DNA of 36,202 nucleotides from OCS116 cluster bacterium AG-390-A19 (GCA_003278145.1 QCGV01000011.1:1-36202), one strand, 5' to 3'; numbered from the stretch's first letter, positions 15,681 through 25,277 are shown. The notes: generated by a model from the sequence alone, not told the origin. A program made the numbers and translations.

Positions 15681-15724
15681 TAATTTCAATACTTTATATA
15701 CTTTAATTAATGTAGGAGTTTGTT

Positions 15725-16300
15725 TTGGAAAAGGTTAAATGTTTTTTTAATTTCAGAAGCCCATATGCTTACTTAGGTGTAAAAAAGGCGATAGAAGAAA
15801 ATATAGATATGGAGTTTTTTCCACTATGCTATATGCCTAAAGAAATAGTTGAGTTTTTTATAAATGCCTCGGGAAATGAATATAAAAGATCATATCTCTA
15901 TTTAGATTGTGATAGATTATTTAAAGAGATAGGAATTGATAATGTTAAGGAAAGTTTAGAAAAAGAGGCGAATTGGCCAAAAGTGCACTCTGCTTGGCTT
16001 TCTGCGAGCGATAATGGCTTAGGAAATGAGTTTATGATGGAAGCATTTAATCAAAGATGGCATCAAAAAAATGACTTAGGTAAGATTAATATAATTGAAA
16101 ATATATGTGAGAAAATTGGCTTTGATAAAAAAGTGGCAATATCTGCTATGGATGATGAAAGTTTTGACAATAGATTAAAGTCATATACTAAAATTATGAG
16201 AGAATATAAGGTCTTTGGTGTTCCAACCTTCATTTATAAAGATGAGATTTTTTGGGGACAAGATAGAATTTATGCCTTAAAACAAAAAATCAATGAATAA
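15725..16300 (+). CDS. DsbA-like 2-hydroxychromene-2-carboxylate isomerase family protein
   Basis: 191 residues, TTG start with AGGAG 8-9 bases ahead. The N-terminus FNFRSPYAYLG carries the Ser12 and Pro of the GST-kappa/HCCA isomerase family in place of CxxC, and FGVPTFIYKDEIFWGQDRI near the end has the cis-Pro loop and substrate region. Enzymes of this type are glutathione-dependent isomerases of aromatic degradation or are uncharacterised. It converges with the VOC gene, 8 bases away. Confidence 0.87.
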   Translation: MEKVKCFFNFRSPYAYLGVKKAIEENIDMEFFPLCYMPKEIVEFFINASGNEYKRSYLYLDCDRLFKEIGIDNVKESLEKEANWPKVHSAWLSASDNGLGNEFMMEAFNQRWHQKNDLGKINIIENICEKIGFDKKVAISAMDDESFDNRLKSYTKIMREYKVFGVPTFIYKDEIFWGQDRIYALKQKINE

Positions 16301-16308
16301 AAAATTAA

Positions 16309-16845
16309 TTAAGTAAGCTTGTTATTTCTCTGAAGTTTATAGGTGTCACCTACCTTAAATTTTTCATGAGCCCTCTTCCATCTGGAGAATTCCCCTAAAA
16401 TATGATTTGGATCGCCATGAATTTCTGTAAAAACACCATTAACGGATCTTGTATCTATATAAGCAGCATCTACACCGTCAGCCCAAAGTCTACATGCAAG
16501 ATTAAAGCCCATTTTTAAAAACCTATCCAATTCCTCTTCAAAATCAGACACTAAAATACCGATGTGATGGAAACCTTCCTCACCTCTAGCAAACATATCT
16601 CTGTATATAGAGGGAGTTTCGTCATGTTGTTCAATAAATTGAATCATAGTATCACCAAGATAGCCAAAAGCATAAGAAACATCTGCTTCATCAGAGGTAT
16701 TTCTATATTCAAATTTATCTGTTTTGTGATGATGAGTAAAAACGAAAGGACCAGCTCCATATAGGTCGCTCCATTTTTTTGCAGCCTCATCAATACTGTT
16801 AACAAAATAAGCTTGCTGAAAAATTGGATTTTTTTCAATTATCAT
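16309..16845 (-). CDS. VOC-family (glyoxalase/dioxygenase fold) protein
   Basis: 178 residues with a double beta-alpha-beta-beta-beta layout: IFQQAYFVNSIDEAAKKW opens the first module, and GFHHIGILVSDFEEELDRFL with VFTEIHGD give metal-ligand positions (His and Glu) of the second. Such proteins are metal-dependent isomerases, lyases or dioxygenases. The start is 3 bases after the amidohydrolase stop, so it is the last gene of a chorismate mutase-P450-amidohydrolase-VOC run; substrate not known. Confidence 0.87.
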   Translation of the reverse strand: MIIEKNPIFQQAYFVNSIDEAAKKWSDLYGAGPFVFTHHHKTDKFEYRNTSDEADVSYAFGYLGDTMIQFIEQHDETPSIYRDMFARGEEGFHHIGILVSDFEEELDRFLKMGFNLACRLWADGVDAAYIDTRSVNGVFTEIHGDPNHILGEFSRWKRAHEKFKVGDTYKLQRNNKLT

Positions 16846-16848
16846 AAA

Positions 16849-18561
16849 TTAACTCCTAATTAATCTTCCAGGAAGCTCACCGGTAGAAACTCCATCCACA
16901 TAAGTAACTTTTCCTGAAACAATCGTATATTTATAACCATCAACCTTTTGTACAAGTCTTTTTCCTCCAGCTGGTAAATCATAACGAATTTCAGGTGAAT
17001 ATAGAGTTAAATTATCAAAATCGATAATATTTATGTCTGCTTTCATTCCCTCTTTGATTAAACCTCTATCTTCAAGGCCAATAGCAAGAGCATTATCTCT
17101 TGTATAGGATTTAATAATCCAAGGTAGATCTAATTTTTTACCCCTAGTCCTATCTCTACCCCAAAAAGTTAACATATGAGTTGTAAAGCTTGCATCACAT
17201 ATAGTCGCACAATGCGCTCCTCCATCACCCAAACCCAATAAAGTATGATCACTGCTAATCATTTCTAAACTTGCTTCGAGAGAATAGTCCAGATAATTAC
17301 CTATCGGATAGTATAAAAGACTGTTTCCATCCTCTTCCAATAAAATGTCATAGATATAATCATTAATTTCTCTATTAAGTTTTTTTGCCTTAGATCCTAA
17401 GCTAGTCTCTTTATGAGGCTCATAATCAGGAATTTTATCAAGAACATATATATTATCAATATTTCTTATAATTGACTTTACCAGGCCATTGCTGGAGGAG
17501 CCCTGCTCGCTTAGTAATTTTTTCTTAAAATCTTCATCTCTCATTATCGAAACTCTCTCCTCAAGTGGCAGATCAGCTATCTCAATATATGAAGGATGTC
17601 CAGAAAAAGGGTTTAAGGTTAGATTTAAACCAAGCATAAGTCCTATGGGTCTTCCACATGCTTGAGCTCTTACAGGAAGACCTCTTTTTGCGGCATCTTC
17701 GATCCAACCAAGTAAATCTTTATAGTCATATTTAGTTCCGTCTGTTTGCGCTAGGGTTATAGAAATAGGACATCCTGACTCTTCTACCATTTTCTCAAGC
17801 ATTTTAAATTCATCATATCCACCCAAAAAGTCTGAAACTAATTGCAAAACTCCTTTTCCTGTCTTACCTATTTCCTTAGCTATTTGAATTAATTCATTCC
17901 CAGCAGCATCAAAACTTGGAACCAATTCACCTTTTGATGTTTTATGAAAAACTGTCCTTGATGTTGTAAATCCTATAGCACCATTTTCTATAGCTTCAGC
18001 GCTAAGTTCTGCCATTTTCTTGATATCTTCTTCAGTAGCAGACTCTCTATCGGCACCTCTTTGCCCCATAACATATAAACGAAGAGCCCCATGGGGAATT
18101 TGGGCGCCAATATCCATATCAAACCCTTTATTATCGAGAATATTCAAATAGTCAGAAAATGAATTCCAATTCCACTCTAAACCCTCGGTCAAAACTACAT
18201 CAGGAATATCTTCAACACCTTCCATTAAACTTATAAGTCTATCGTGATCGTGATCATGGACCGGAGCAAATCCTACACCACAGTTCCCCATTAAAGCTGT
18301 TGTTACACCATGCCAAGAAGATGGAGATAAAAAATTATCCCAAGTAGCTTGTCCATCATAATGAGTGTGGATATCTACAAAACCTGGTGTAACAATAAAA
18401 CCATTTGCATCTATTTCTTTCTTAACATTAATTGAAGAGCTTATTTTTCCTATTTTTTCAATCTTTCCATCTTTTATCAAGATATCAGATAAAATTTCTG
18501 GACCACCTGATCCATCAATAATTTTACCATTTCGGATTATTAAATCTGATATTTCATCCAT
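16849..18561 (-). CDS. N-acyl-D-amino-acid deacylase (D-aminoacylase)-type amidohydrolase
   Basis: 570 residues of the D-aminoacylase branch of the amidohydrolase superfamily: IIDGSGGPEILSDILIKDGK at the N-terminus, GFVDIHTHYDGQATWD with the metal-binding HxH, GVTTALMGNCGVGFAPV with the bridging Cys site, and a C-terminal GDGGAHCATICDA and GLIKEGMKADINIID. It should hydrolyse an N-acyl or cyclic amide using zinc. The HDHDHDR insertion near residue 103 is typical of the longer 'amidohydrolase family' members in marine bacteria. It is between P450 (21 bases upstream) and VOC (3 bases downstream). Confidence 0.92.
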   Translation of the reverse strand: MDEISDLIIRNGKIIDGSGGPEILSDILIKDGKIEKIGKISSSINVKKEIDANGFIVTPGFVDIHTHYDGQATWDNFLSPSSWHGVTTALMGNCGVGFAPVHDHDHDRLISLMEGVEDIPDVVLTEGLEWNWNSFSDYLNILDNKGFDMDIGAQIPHGALRLYVMGQRGADRESATEEDIKKMAELSAEAIENGAIGFTTSRTVFHKTSKGELVPSFDAAGNELIQIAKEIGKTGKGVLQLVSDFLGGYDEFKMLEKMVEESGCPISITLAQTDGTKYDYKDLLGWIEDAAKRGLPVRAQACGRPIGLMLGLNLTLNPFSGHPSYIEIADLPLEERVSIMRDEDFKKKLLSEQGSSSNGLVKSIIRNIDNIYVLDKIPDYEPHKETSLGSKAKKLNREINDYIYDILLEEDGNSLLYYPIGNYLDYSLEASLEMISSDHTLLGLGDGGAHCATICDASFTTHMLTFWGRDRTRGKKLDLPWIIKSYTRDNALAIGLEDRGLIKEGMKADINIIDFDNLTLYSPEIRYDLPAGGKRLVQKVDGYKYTIVSGKVTYVDGVSTGELPGRLIRS

Positions 18562-18582
18562 AAAATAAACTCCCTTTATAGT

Positions 18583-19833
18583 TTAACCATTAGACTCAAA
18601 TAAAAGATCAAGTTTTTTATACCCTCTAGTTGCAAATGTTGGAATATGACTCAAATCTGCATCTTCATCTAAATTAATATCTTTTAATCTATCAAAAATA
18701 GTTTCAAAAGCAATCCTTGCCTCTGCTTTTGCTAAACCAAGACCAACACAAATATGAGGTCCAAATCCAAAACCAACGTTCTTATCAGCGTTATGTCTGT
18801 AAAGGTCAAATTTATCTGGATTGTCAAAATATTTTGGATCTCTTCCAGCTGTACCCCAGCCAAGCATTATATTAGAACCTTCAGGAATCTCTGTTTCGCC
18901 AATAAATGTATCTTCTGTAACTATTCTATACAAACATTGAACAGGGGCGTCAAATCGCATGACCTCATCTATAAAAGAAGGAATCAAAGAGTAATCATTT
19001 CTTAATAAATTCATTAAATCAGGCGATTTAATAAGTAACCCCATGGCGTTACCTATAAGATTTGTTGTTGTTTCGTTACCGGCAAGCATTAAAGTATTTA
19101 CAATCGGAAGAACCTCTGAAGTATCAAGTGATTTTCCTTCAACTTTTGCTGTAGCTAAAGATGTTATTAAATCATCCTTAGGATCATCCCTTCTTTTTTC
19201 AACGGTTGACTCGAAATGTTTATTTGCCTCAACAAAGGATTTTGCCACTCTCAGACGTGCTTTATGATCAAGAACGTCTAAATTTCCTGATAGAATATCA
19301 TCTGACCATATTTTAAATTGACCAGCATCTTCACGAGACATTCCTAAAGCTTCAGCGATTACTATCATCGGAACATAAACAGCATAATCTTTTATAAAAT
19401 CAGTTTTTTTTGTATCTATAAAAGCATCAATTAAACCATTAGCTATATCTCTAATTCTGGGCTCCATTGAACGAACCCACTTTCCTGTAAAAGCTTTATT
19501 GACTAACTTTCTATGAATTGTGTGTTTTGGGGGGTCAGTTGTCCATAAAGCATTTACAACCTTAGGACCATCATCAAATATTTCTTTTACATCTTCTTCA
19601 AGAGGTTCACCACTAACTCCTGTAGGTAAAGGACCCCCTTCTGAAAAATAACTGTTTGAAAATACTGAAGTATTTTTTGTAATTTCTTTAATATCGTCCA
19701 TACGACCTATCCAATACCCAACGCCTTCAACATGAACAGCTCGAGCATTATCTTTATGAATTGCGGTATAAAATTCATAAGGATTTTCCATAACTTCTGG
19801 ATCAGTTAAATTATAATCGATAGCTTTTTTCAT
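18583..19833 (-). CDS. cytochrome P450
   Basis: 416 residues, typical soluble bacterial size. I-helix LAGNETTTNLIGNAM with the acid/alcohol-Thr oxygen-activation site, ExxR as DEVMRFDAP, and the heme loop GFGFGPHICVGLGLAKAEAR with Cys362 as the thiolate ligand. TTDPPKHTIHRKLVNKAFT matches the helix C region. Class resembles CYP families that oxidise terpenoid or steroid-like compounds; no ferredoxin or reductase is adjacent. It lies 20 bases downstream of the chorismate mutase gene and upstream of the amidohydrolase. Confidence 0.95.
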   Translation of the reverse strand: MKKAIDYNLTDPEVMENPYEFYTAIHKDNARAVHVEGVGYWIGRMDDIKEITKNTSVFSNSYFSEGGPLPTGVSGEPLEEDVKEIFDDGPKVVNALWTTDPPKHTIHRKLVNKAFTGKWVRSMEPRIRDIANGLIDAFIDTKKTDFIKDYAVYVPMIVIAEALGMSREDAGQFKIWSDDILSGNLDVLDHKARLRVAKSFVEANKHFESTVEKRRDDPKDDLITSLATAKVEGKSLDTSEVLPIVNTLMLAGNETTTNLIGNAMGLLIKSPDLMNLLRNDYSLIPSFIDEVMRFDAPVQCLYRIVTEDTFIGETEIPEGSNIMLGWGTAGRDPKYFDNPDKFDLYRHNADKNVGFGFGPHICVGLGLAKAEARIAFETIFDRLKDINLDEDADLSHIPTFATRGYKKLDLLFESNG

Positions 19834-19853
19834 TAATAATTTAGTATAAGTTT

Positions 19854-20132
19854 TTAATCATCAAAATGATCAATTTCATATCTGATAGATAACTCAATAA
19901 GAAATCTCCACAAATATTCCATTGAATTAGGATCTAAACCCAAGTTTTTAGATTGCGTCCTGATACCAGAGATGACTTCCTCAATTCTCTCGTAATCTCT
20001 AATTTCATTTGTATCTTTTTTTATAATTGAAGCTTCATGAATTAGATCAAATCTCTCTTTAAAAAGAGATAAAAGAGATGAGTCAATTTGATTTAATTCT
20101 TTTCTAAGATCTGGCATATTGTCGTATTTCAT
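19854..20132 (-). CDS. monofunctional chorismate mutase (AroQ type)
   Basis: 92 residues, the AroQ helical domain alone: MPDLRKELNQIDSSLLSLFK with the first active-site Arg, ERFDLIHEASIIKK with Arg27 and Lys, and IRDYERIEEVI with the Asp/Arg/Glu trio. It converts chorismate to prephenate for phenylalanine and tyrosine synthesis. AAAGGAGTTTTGA gives a firm start. A free-standing chorismate mutase is common in alphaproteobacteria. It sits between the cyclophilin fusion and P450 on the same strand. Confidence 0.92.
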   Translation of the reverse strand: MKYDNMPDLRKELNQIDSSLLSLFKERFDLIHEASIIKKDTNEIRDYERIEEVISGIRTQSKNLGLDPNSMEYLWRFLIELSIRYEIDHFDD

Positions 20133-20164
20133 TCAAAACTCCTTTATGAATAAATTCACATATT

Positions 20165-21700
20165 TTATAATATATACATATCAGTTATTGTTCCAGCTTG
20201 AGAAGAAGATAAATTTAAAACATCTTCAATTCCAAAAATAAAAGCAAACTCAGTATAACTCAAGTCATACCCCTCTTTGCCTGATGTAATGTTGCCTGAA
20301 AGATTATAAATGAATTTATCTGCACTACTTATAGTTATCTCTCTATTATTTTCAAAAGTTAATCGAGCTGCATTTTTTGTAAAAAGAATATCATCAATAT
20401 ACGTATTTGATGGAATCTGAATTGTATTTTGTCCATCAGTATCTACTATGGTAATTTTATTATCTTCTTTTAAAAGATGAGAAATAAAGAAAGTATCATC
20501 ACCCATTAAACCCCTATAGGTTTTATGATCTCCAGTAGAAATAACTATATCATTAGTATTTGAATAATTAATTGTACCAAATTGTTCGAAGTCAGAAATA
20601 CTCATTGATATTATACTATCAGGATCTGAAGGTGGTTCTCCCCTTTTTAATCCATCAATATAATTCATACCTGAAATAACTTTGCCAAAAACTGTATAGT
20701 TGTTATCAAGTGATGGATATTCTTGAAATGTAATAAAAAATTGTGAATTAGCACTATTAGGGTCACTGCTTCTTGCCATTCCTACAGTACCTCTTTCATA
20801 AGGTATAAAAGAAAACTCAGCATCAATATCATTGAGTGTAGAACCACCTGTTCCATCTCCATTTGGATCACCAGTTTGAGCCATAAATCCATCAATAACT
20901 CTATGAAAATAAAGACCATCATAAAAATCATCGTTAACAAGATTCTTTATTTGCTCTACATGTTTTGGTGCTACTTTTGGAAACAATTCTATTCGAACTA
21001 AACCAATGCTAGCTCCATTAGTAATTTCCATTAAAATAATATTTTCAGAATTATCATGAGAAGTTAAAATTTCTTCTGAAGTATTTATAGATTCTGACAA
21101 AAATGATGACTCGTCATAAATTGACTTAACCATTGCTTTGTCAAAATCACTTAAAATTATATCATTTGAAAAATCCCTATTAATATCTTGTATTTCCATA
21201 ACACTATCAAAAGCATTATTTTGTCTTATATCTCCGAGGCCTAGTATATTTCCAAATGAGTTGAGTACTTTTATTACTAACTCGTTATTGGAAATTAAAT
21301 CAGAAGCGTCAAATTCAATTATAGCATATTGTATTAAATTAGAATTAACTGATGCTGACCATGTATCTTTTCTTCCGCCAACTCCATCAAGATCTGTAAA
21401 ACCAAATGTAATATCAGCATTAATGTCATTTTCTACTAACTTAAATTTTATCTTTTCAAGTGAATTATCCCATGCATCTACAGCTTTTATTATTAATTGT
21501 TTTTCAGGATCAGTAAAATTTTTCACAATATCCTTTGTTTTATTGTCTGATGTTGTTTTAAGCTCACTGGAAGGAAAACTATATGTTATTTCTCTAGGAG
21601 AAGAAATTACATCCCATTTTACAGCAAAATAGTCTTGGAAAAAATTTTCAATAAAAAATTCAGGTTTTTTTAAAATAAAAGGGTTAATTTTTGAACTCAT
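20165..21700 (-). CDS. metzincin-like (inactive) - cyclophilin - C-terminal module fusion
   Basis: 511 residues in three parts. Residues about 1-195 resemble the serralysin/M10 protease domain (YFAVKWDVISSPREITYSF; AVDAWDN; ADITFGFTDLD), but the zinc motif reads NSFGNILGLGD (147-157) where HExxHxxGxxH is expected: all three zinc ligands and the catalytic Glu are gone. Residues about 218-372 are a cyclophilin-type prolyl isomerase with FHRVIDGFMAQTGDP (Arg267) and NSQFFI. Residues about 383-490 hold a module shared with the 31.7-32.6 kb protein (TYRGLMGDDTFFIS, NTIQI). There is no Sec signal peptide; export by a C-terminal signal is possible but unproven. The isomerase assignment is firm, the rest by visual comparison. 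Confidence 0.88.
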   Translation of the reverse strand: MSSKINPFILKKPEFFIENFFQDYFAVKWDVISSPREITYSFPSSELKTTSDNKTKDIVKNFTDPEKQLIIKAVDAWDNSLEKIKFKLVENDINADITFGFTDLDGVGGRKDTWSASVNSNLIQYAIIEFDASDLISNNELVIKVLNSFGNILGLGDIRQNNAFDSVMEIQDINRDFSNDIILSDFDKAMVKSIYDESSFLSESINTSEEILTSHDNSENIILMEITNGASIGLVRIELFPKVAPKHVEQIKNLVNDDFYDGLYFHRVIDGFMAQTGDPNGDGTGGSTLNDIDAEFSFIPYERGTVGMARSSDPNSANSQFFITFQEYPSLDNNYTVFGKVISGMNYIDGLKRGEPPSDPDSIISMSISDFEQFGTINYSNTNDIVISTGDHKTYRGLMGDDTFFISHLLKEDNKITIVDTDGQNTIQIPSNTYIDDILFTKNAARLTFENNREITISSADKFIYNLSGNITSGKEGYDLSYTEFAFIFGIEDVLNLSSSQAGTITDMYIL

Positions 21701-21715
21701 AACAATTACTCAAAA

Positions 21716-21792
<77 letters not shown>

Positions 21793-21818
21793 ATACATTT
21801 TTAATATTATATAAACCC

Positions 21819-22262
21819 TTAACGTTTTTTTGTAATTATTTTTTTTAAGGACTCAATTTTCCTTAATTTAAAAATTGATGTAACACTTAAAACATTTCGT
21901 GTCGATACTTTAAGCATTGTATCACAGTACACGTAATCCCCTTTAACATGAGAAACATTTCCATAGCCTTCCAACCACTCACCTTGTCTTGCGGCAGATA
22001 AAAACTCAGAATTAAATTTTATCGTAACACCAGCTCTTTTTGTTTTATAATAGACTGTATGACCCAAAACACCGTCAGCAAAAGCCATTAACATTCCTCC
22101 ATGCGCAATATTTGCTGCATTGCAATGCCTATCTAAAATATATGCGCCATGTATCCATTTATTACCCTCTTCTTTAATATAAAAAGGACCGTTATGATTT
22201 GTATATGGCCCCCTTCTCTCATTAATAACAAATCCATCAGGAATGTTTCTATTTTCAGACAT
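21819..22262 (-). CDS. PaaI-like hotdog thioesterase
   Basis: 147 residues with the hotdog core NAANIAHGGMLMAFADGVLG (HGG followed by Asp) and VTIKFNSEFLSAARQGEWLE, typical of PaaI/ComA-type acyl-CoA thioesterases. It is the second PaaI-type gene of the window and shares the same block order as the one at 4.8 kb. It is divergent from the cox cluster across a 120-base AT-rich gap. Confidence 0.85.
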   Translation of the reverse strand: MSENRNIPDGFVINERRGPYTNHNGPFYIKEEGNKWIHGAYILDRHCNAANIAHGGMLMAFADGVLGHTVYYKTKRAGVTIKFNSEFLSAARQGEWLEGYGNVSHVKGDYVYCDTMLKVSTRNVLSVTSIFKLRKIESLKKIITKKR

Positions 22263-22382
22263 TAAGATCTCATTAAAAAATTACATAATTATATAATAGT
22301 TTATAATTTTCTCTTTCCTTATTAAACCGATAAATTGTATAACACCATTAGTTATTAATCTTTTAGTTAAGGAGTATTTCCA

Positions 22383-22955
22383 ATGGAAATGAAAGGTGAA
22401 AAAATTATTTTTACTTCTAAGGAAAAAGTATGGGAAGCCTTAAATGACCCTGAACAACTTCTGAAAGCAATTCCTGGTGCTCAAAGCGTTGAAAAAATAG
22501 ATGATGAGAATCTCATTGCTACTGTAAAAACTAAAATAGGGCCAATAAGTGCAAAATTTAATGGAAAAATTAAACTATCGGATCTTAATCCGCCTCATAG
22601 TTACAAACTAACAGGTGAAGGTACTGGAGGAGCAGCCGGTTTTGCAAAAGGTCAGGCTGAAGTTGAATTAAATGATCATGAAGATGGAACAAAACTATCA
22701 TACTCGGTAAATGCTAGCGTTGGAGGTAAATTAGCCCAAATTGGTCAAAGGCTAATAGACACCGCAGCTAATAAATTAGCCGATGAATTCTTTGGGAAAT
22801 TTAATGAAATTTTATCAGAAAAGAAAGTTTCAACCTCATCAGAAGAAAAAAATGAAATAAGTGATGCTGGAATAACACCTTCAAAATGGATTAGTTCAAT
22901 TATAATTCTTGTAATTTTAAGTATTGTTTTATGGTATTTTTTAGGTCAAATATAA
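22383..22955 (+). CDS. coxG: CoxG-like SRPBCC protein (CO dehydrogenase subunit G family)
   Basis: 190 residues: a SRPBCC/CoxG domain (about 1-145: [55 protein letters not shown]) followed by a C-terminal membrane anchor ([20 protein letters not shown], about 168-187). In Oligotropha carboxidovorans CoxG is proposed to recruit CO dehydrogenase to the membrane. AAGGAGTATTT gives the start. First gene of a run to mocA with gaps of 22 bases or less. Confidence 0.9.
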   Translation: MEMKGEKIIFTSKEKVWEALNDPEQLLKAIPGAQSVEKIDDENLIATVKTKIGPISAKFNGKIKLSDLNPPHSYKLTGEGTGGAAGFAKGQAEVELNDHEDGTKLSYSVNASVGGKLAQIGQRLIDTAANKLADEFFGKFNEILSEKKVSTSSEEKNEISDAGITPSKWISSIIILVILSIVLWYFLGQI

Positions 22956-22977
22956 TATTATTTTTAACGAGGAAAAA

Positions 22978-23439
22978 ATGTCTTTAGTAGAATTAGAAAT
23001 AAATGGAAAAAAAATTTCGCAGGATGTTGAAGAACGCCAGTTATTAGTTCATTTCATAAGAGATGATCTAAATCTTACAGGAACACATGTTGGATGTGAT
23101 ACTAGTCAGTGTGGTGCTTGTGTTATTCATGTTGACGGGAAAGCCGTTAAGAGCTGTTCTATGTTAGCTGTTCAAGCTAATGATACAAAAATTACAACAA
23201 TTGAAGGCCTTGCAGATGGTGAAAGTCTTCATCCTGTTCAAGAAGCTTTTAGAGAAAATCATGGTTTACAATGTGGTTTTTGTACACCTGGAATGATAAT
23301 GGCAGCTGTTGATATAATTAATAGAAATTCAAATTTAGATGAAAAAATAGTTAGAGAAGAACTTGAGGGTAATCTTTGCAGGTGTACTGGTTATCAAAAT
23401 ATCGTAAAATCCATTCTAGCTGCTTCAGAAAAGATGTAG
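22978..23439 (+). CDS. coxS: molybdenum hydroxylase small subunit, [2Fe-2S] (CoxS-like)
   Basis: 153 residues. The plant-type ferredoxin centre has [19 protein letters not shown] (Cys40, 45, 48, 60). The second, helical centre has [10 protein letters not shown] and NLCRCTGY (Cys99, 102, 134, 136). This is the electron-transfer subunit of xanthine-oxidase-family enzymes such as CO dehydrogenase. GAGGAAAAA precedes the ATG. The FAD subunit follows after 6 bases; the Moco-binding large subunit normally found beside it is missing. Confidence 0.95.
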   Translation: MSLVELEINGKKISQDVEERQLLVHFIRDDLNLTGTHVGCDTSQCGACVIHVDGKAVKSCSMLAVQANDTKITTIEGLADGESLHPVQEAFRENHGLQCGFCTPGMIMAAVDIINRNSNLDEKIVREELEGNLCRCTGYQNIVKSILAASEKM

Positions 23440-23445
23440 GTAAAA

Positions 23446-24246
23446 ATGTATCAATTTAATTATAAAAAAGTAGAAACTATTGAAGAAGCTGTTAATGAGT
23501 TATCAGCAAATCCTGAATCTAAAATTTTAGCAGGAGGAATGACACTTATTCCAACAATGAAACAAAGATTGGCATCTCCTGAGCAATTAATAGATATTAG
23601 AAATATAAAAGAACTTAATTTTATTAAGGAAGAGTCTAATAATATTGTTATTGGCTCTACCACCAATCATTATACAGTTGCTTCATCTGACTTAATTAAA
23701 AATAAATTATCGTCTTTATCTAGACTAGCAGAAGGTATAGGCGATCCTCATGTAAGAAATATGGGTACAATTGGTGGAGCAATATCAAATAATGATCCAA
23801 CAGCGGATTATCCTGCGGCGTGCTTGGGTCTAGGCGCTACAATTAAAACCAATAAAAGAGAAATAAGTGCAGATGATTTTTTTGTTAGTCTTTTTGAAAC
23901 AGCCCTTGAAGAGGATGAAATTGTAGTATCAATATCTTTTCCAATAATTTCAGACTCAATTTATATGAAATTCCCTAACCCTGCTTCAAGATATGCAATG
24001 GCGGGTGTTTTTATGTCAAAAAATACCTCAGAAGTAAGAGTTGCTGTGACAGGGGCAAGTGAAAATGGAGTTTTTAGGTGGACTGAAATGGAAAGCTCTC
24101 TATTAAATGATTGGTCAAAATCTAGTTTAGAAGAAGTAAAACTCTCGCCTGAGGGGATAATGTCAGATATTCATGGCAACTCTGAATATAGGGCTAACCT
24201 TGTTAATATTATGGCTATTAGAGCTTTTGAAGGTATCAATGAGTAA
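23446..24246 (+). CDS. coxM: molybdenum hydroxylase FAD subunit (CoxM-like)
   Basis: 266 residues: FAD-binding motifs LAGGMTLIPTMKQRLASPE (near residue 30) and NMGTIGGAISNNDPTADYPA (near 105), then a C-terminal CO-dehydrogenase flavoprotein domain. Somewhat shorter than the roughly 290 residues usual for CoxM. It passes electrons from the iron-sulphur centres to a quinone or other acceptor. Its end overlaps xdhC by 8 bases. Without a large subunit in the cluster, whether the enzyme is a CO dehydrogenase or another hydroxylase is open. Confidence 0.92.
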   Translation: MYQFNYKKVETIEEAVNELSANPESKILAGGMTLIPTMKQRLASPEQLIDIRNIKELNFIKEESNNIVIGSTTNHYTVASSDLIKNKLSSLSRLAEGIGDPHVRNMGTIGGAISNNDPTADYPAACLGLGATIKTNKREISADDFFVSLFETALEEDEIVVSISFPIISDSIYMKFPNPASRYAMAGVFMSKNTSEVRVAVTGASENGVFRWTEMESSLLNDWSKSSLEEVKLSPEGIMSDIHGNSEYRANLVNIMAIRAFEGINE

Positions 24247-24565
24247 TGATCCTATTGAAAATGCGGTAAACTGGCTAGATCAAGGTCACAAAGTTGCTAT
24301 TGCCACTGTCGTAAAAACATGGGGATCAGCGCCAAGAAAAGCTGGATCACAATTAGCTATAAGAGATGATGGTTTAATGGTTGGTTCGGTATCAGGTGGC
24401 TGTGTTGAAGGGGATGTTGTTGAAAATGCTCTTGAAATCATAAACAAGCCCAATTCAGTAAAACTTTTACAATATGGTATTACAAATGATACTGCTTGGG
24501 AGGTTGGCCTTGCTTGTGGAGGGGATATCAAGATAAGAATAGATTCAATACAAAACGATGGATAA
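24239..24565 (+). CDS. XdhC/CoxI N-terminal-domain protein (Moco insertion)
   Basis: 108 residues from the ATG at 24239, which overlaps coxM by 8 bases; a longer in-frame extension from 24173 lies entirely within coxM and is rejected. GHKVAIATVVKTWGSAPRKA and VGSVSGGCVEGDVVENAL are the XdhC_CoxI domain signature. XdhC binds molybdenum cofactor, aids its sulfuration and delivers it to xanthine-oxidase-family enzymes. The usual Rossmann domain is encoded separately by the next gene. Confidence 0.92.
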   Translation: MSNDPIENAVNWLDQGHKVAIATVVKTWGSAPRKAGSQLAIRDDGLMVGSVSGGCVEGDVVENALEIINKPNSVKLLQYGITNDTAWEVGLACGGDIKIRIDSIQNDG

Positions 24566-25277
24566 AGACCTTCTAAAAAAAATCCTGGAAAATAAGAATA
24601 AAAAAAAATCATTTTGTTTGATTTCTCGAGCCGATACTTCAGAAACAAGCCTAGTGAAAAATAAAGATATCGAGAAACATAAATTTTCAAAACTAATAAA
24701 AAAAGCAATTAATGAAGATAAACTTATTTTAGAGGAAATTAATGGAAAAGAATGGATTTTCAACCCCTTTAATCCTCCAGTGAAATTAATTATTGTTGGT
24801 GCAGTTCATGTAGCTCAGTCACTATCAATAATTGCAGAAAACTCTAATTTTGATGTAGTAATAATTGATCCAAGGGAAGCATTTGCTTCTCAAGATAGGT
24901 TCCCAAATAATAAAGTAATATGCGCTTGGCCAGAAGATGCTTTTAGAGAAATTCAATTAGATGAAAGAACAGCAGTTGTTACATTAACTCATGAACCAAA
25001 TTTGGATGATATTGCCCTTAAAAATAGTTTGAATAGTAAATGTTTTTATATTGGAGCTCTTGGAAGCAAAAAGACCCATAAAAAGAGAATTGATAGATTT
25101 AAGCAAGATGGTTTTAGCTCTGATGCACTGAAAAGGATAAATGGACCAATAGGTCTCCCTATAAATGCTCAAACACCGCAAGAAATAGCTATTTCGATTA
25201 TGGCAGAAATTATTTCTTCACTTAGATATCAAAAAGAAAGTATTGAAGAGTTAAGGGAAAATTGGAAAAATCGTTAG
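24558..25277 (+). CDS. XdhC Rossmann-domain protein (Moco chaperone, second half)
   Basis: 239 residues corresponding to the C-terminal XdhC_C domain: LIIVGAVHVAQSLSIIAENS is the Rossmann Gly motif, with FDVVIIDPREAFASQDRFP, VVTLTHEPNLDDIAL and FYIGALGSKKTHKKR. Overlaps the N-terminal-domain gene by 8 bases and the MocA-like gene by 16, so coupled translation is likely. Split XdhC genes are known in several alphaproteobacterial and actinobacterial cox clusters. Confidence 0.92.
   Translation: MDKDLLKKILENKNKKKSFCLISRADTSETSLVKNKDIEKHKFSKLIKKAINEDKLILEEINGKEWIFNPFNPPVKLIIVGAVHVAQSLSIIAENSNFDVVIIDPREAFASQDRFPNNKVICAWPEDAFREIQLDERTAVVTLTHEPNLDDIALKNSLNSKCFYIGALGSKKTHKKRIDRFKQDGFSSDALKRINGPIGLPINAQTPQEIAISIMAEIISSLRYQKESIEELRENWKNR

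Noticed and set aside
21138-21632. 164-codon plus-strand ORF
   Set aside because: Antisense to the cyclophilin fusion; Ser/Ile/Leu-rich shadow without motifs or ribosome-binding site.
24173-24238. N-terminal extension of the XdhC N-domain gene
   Set aside because: It lies wholly within coxM in another frame; the ATG at 24239 gives the usual start and an 8-base overlap.
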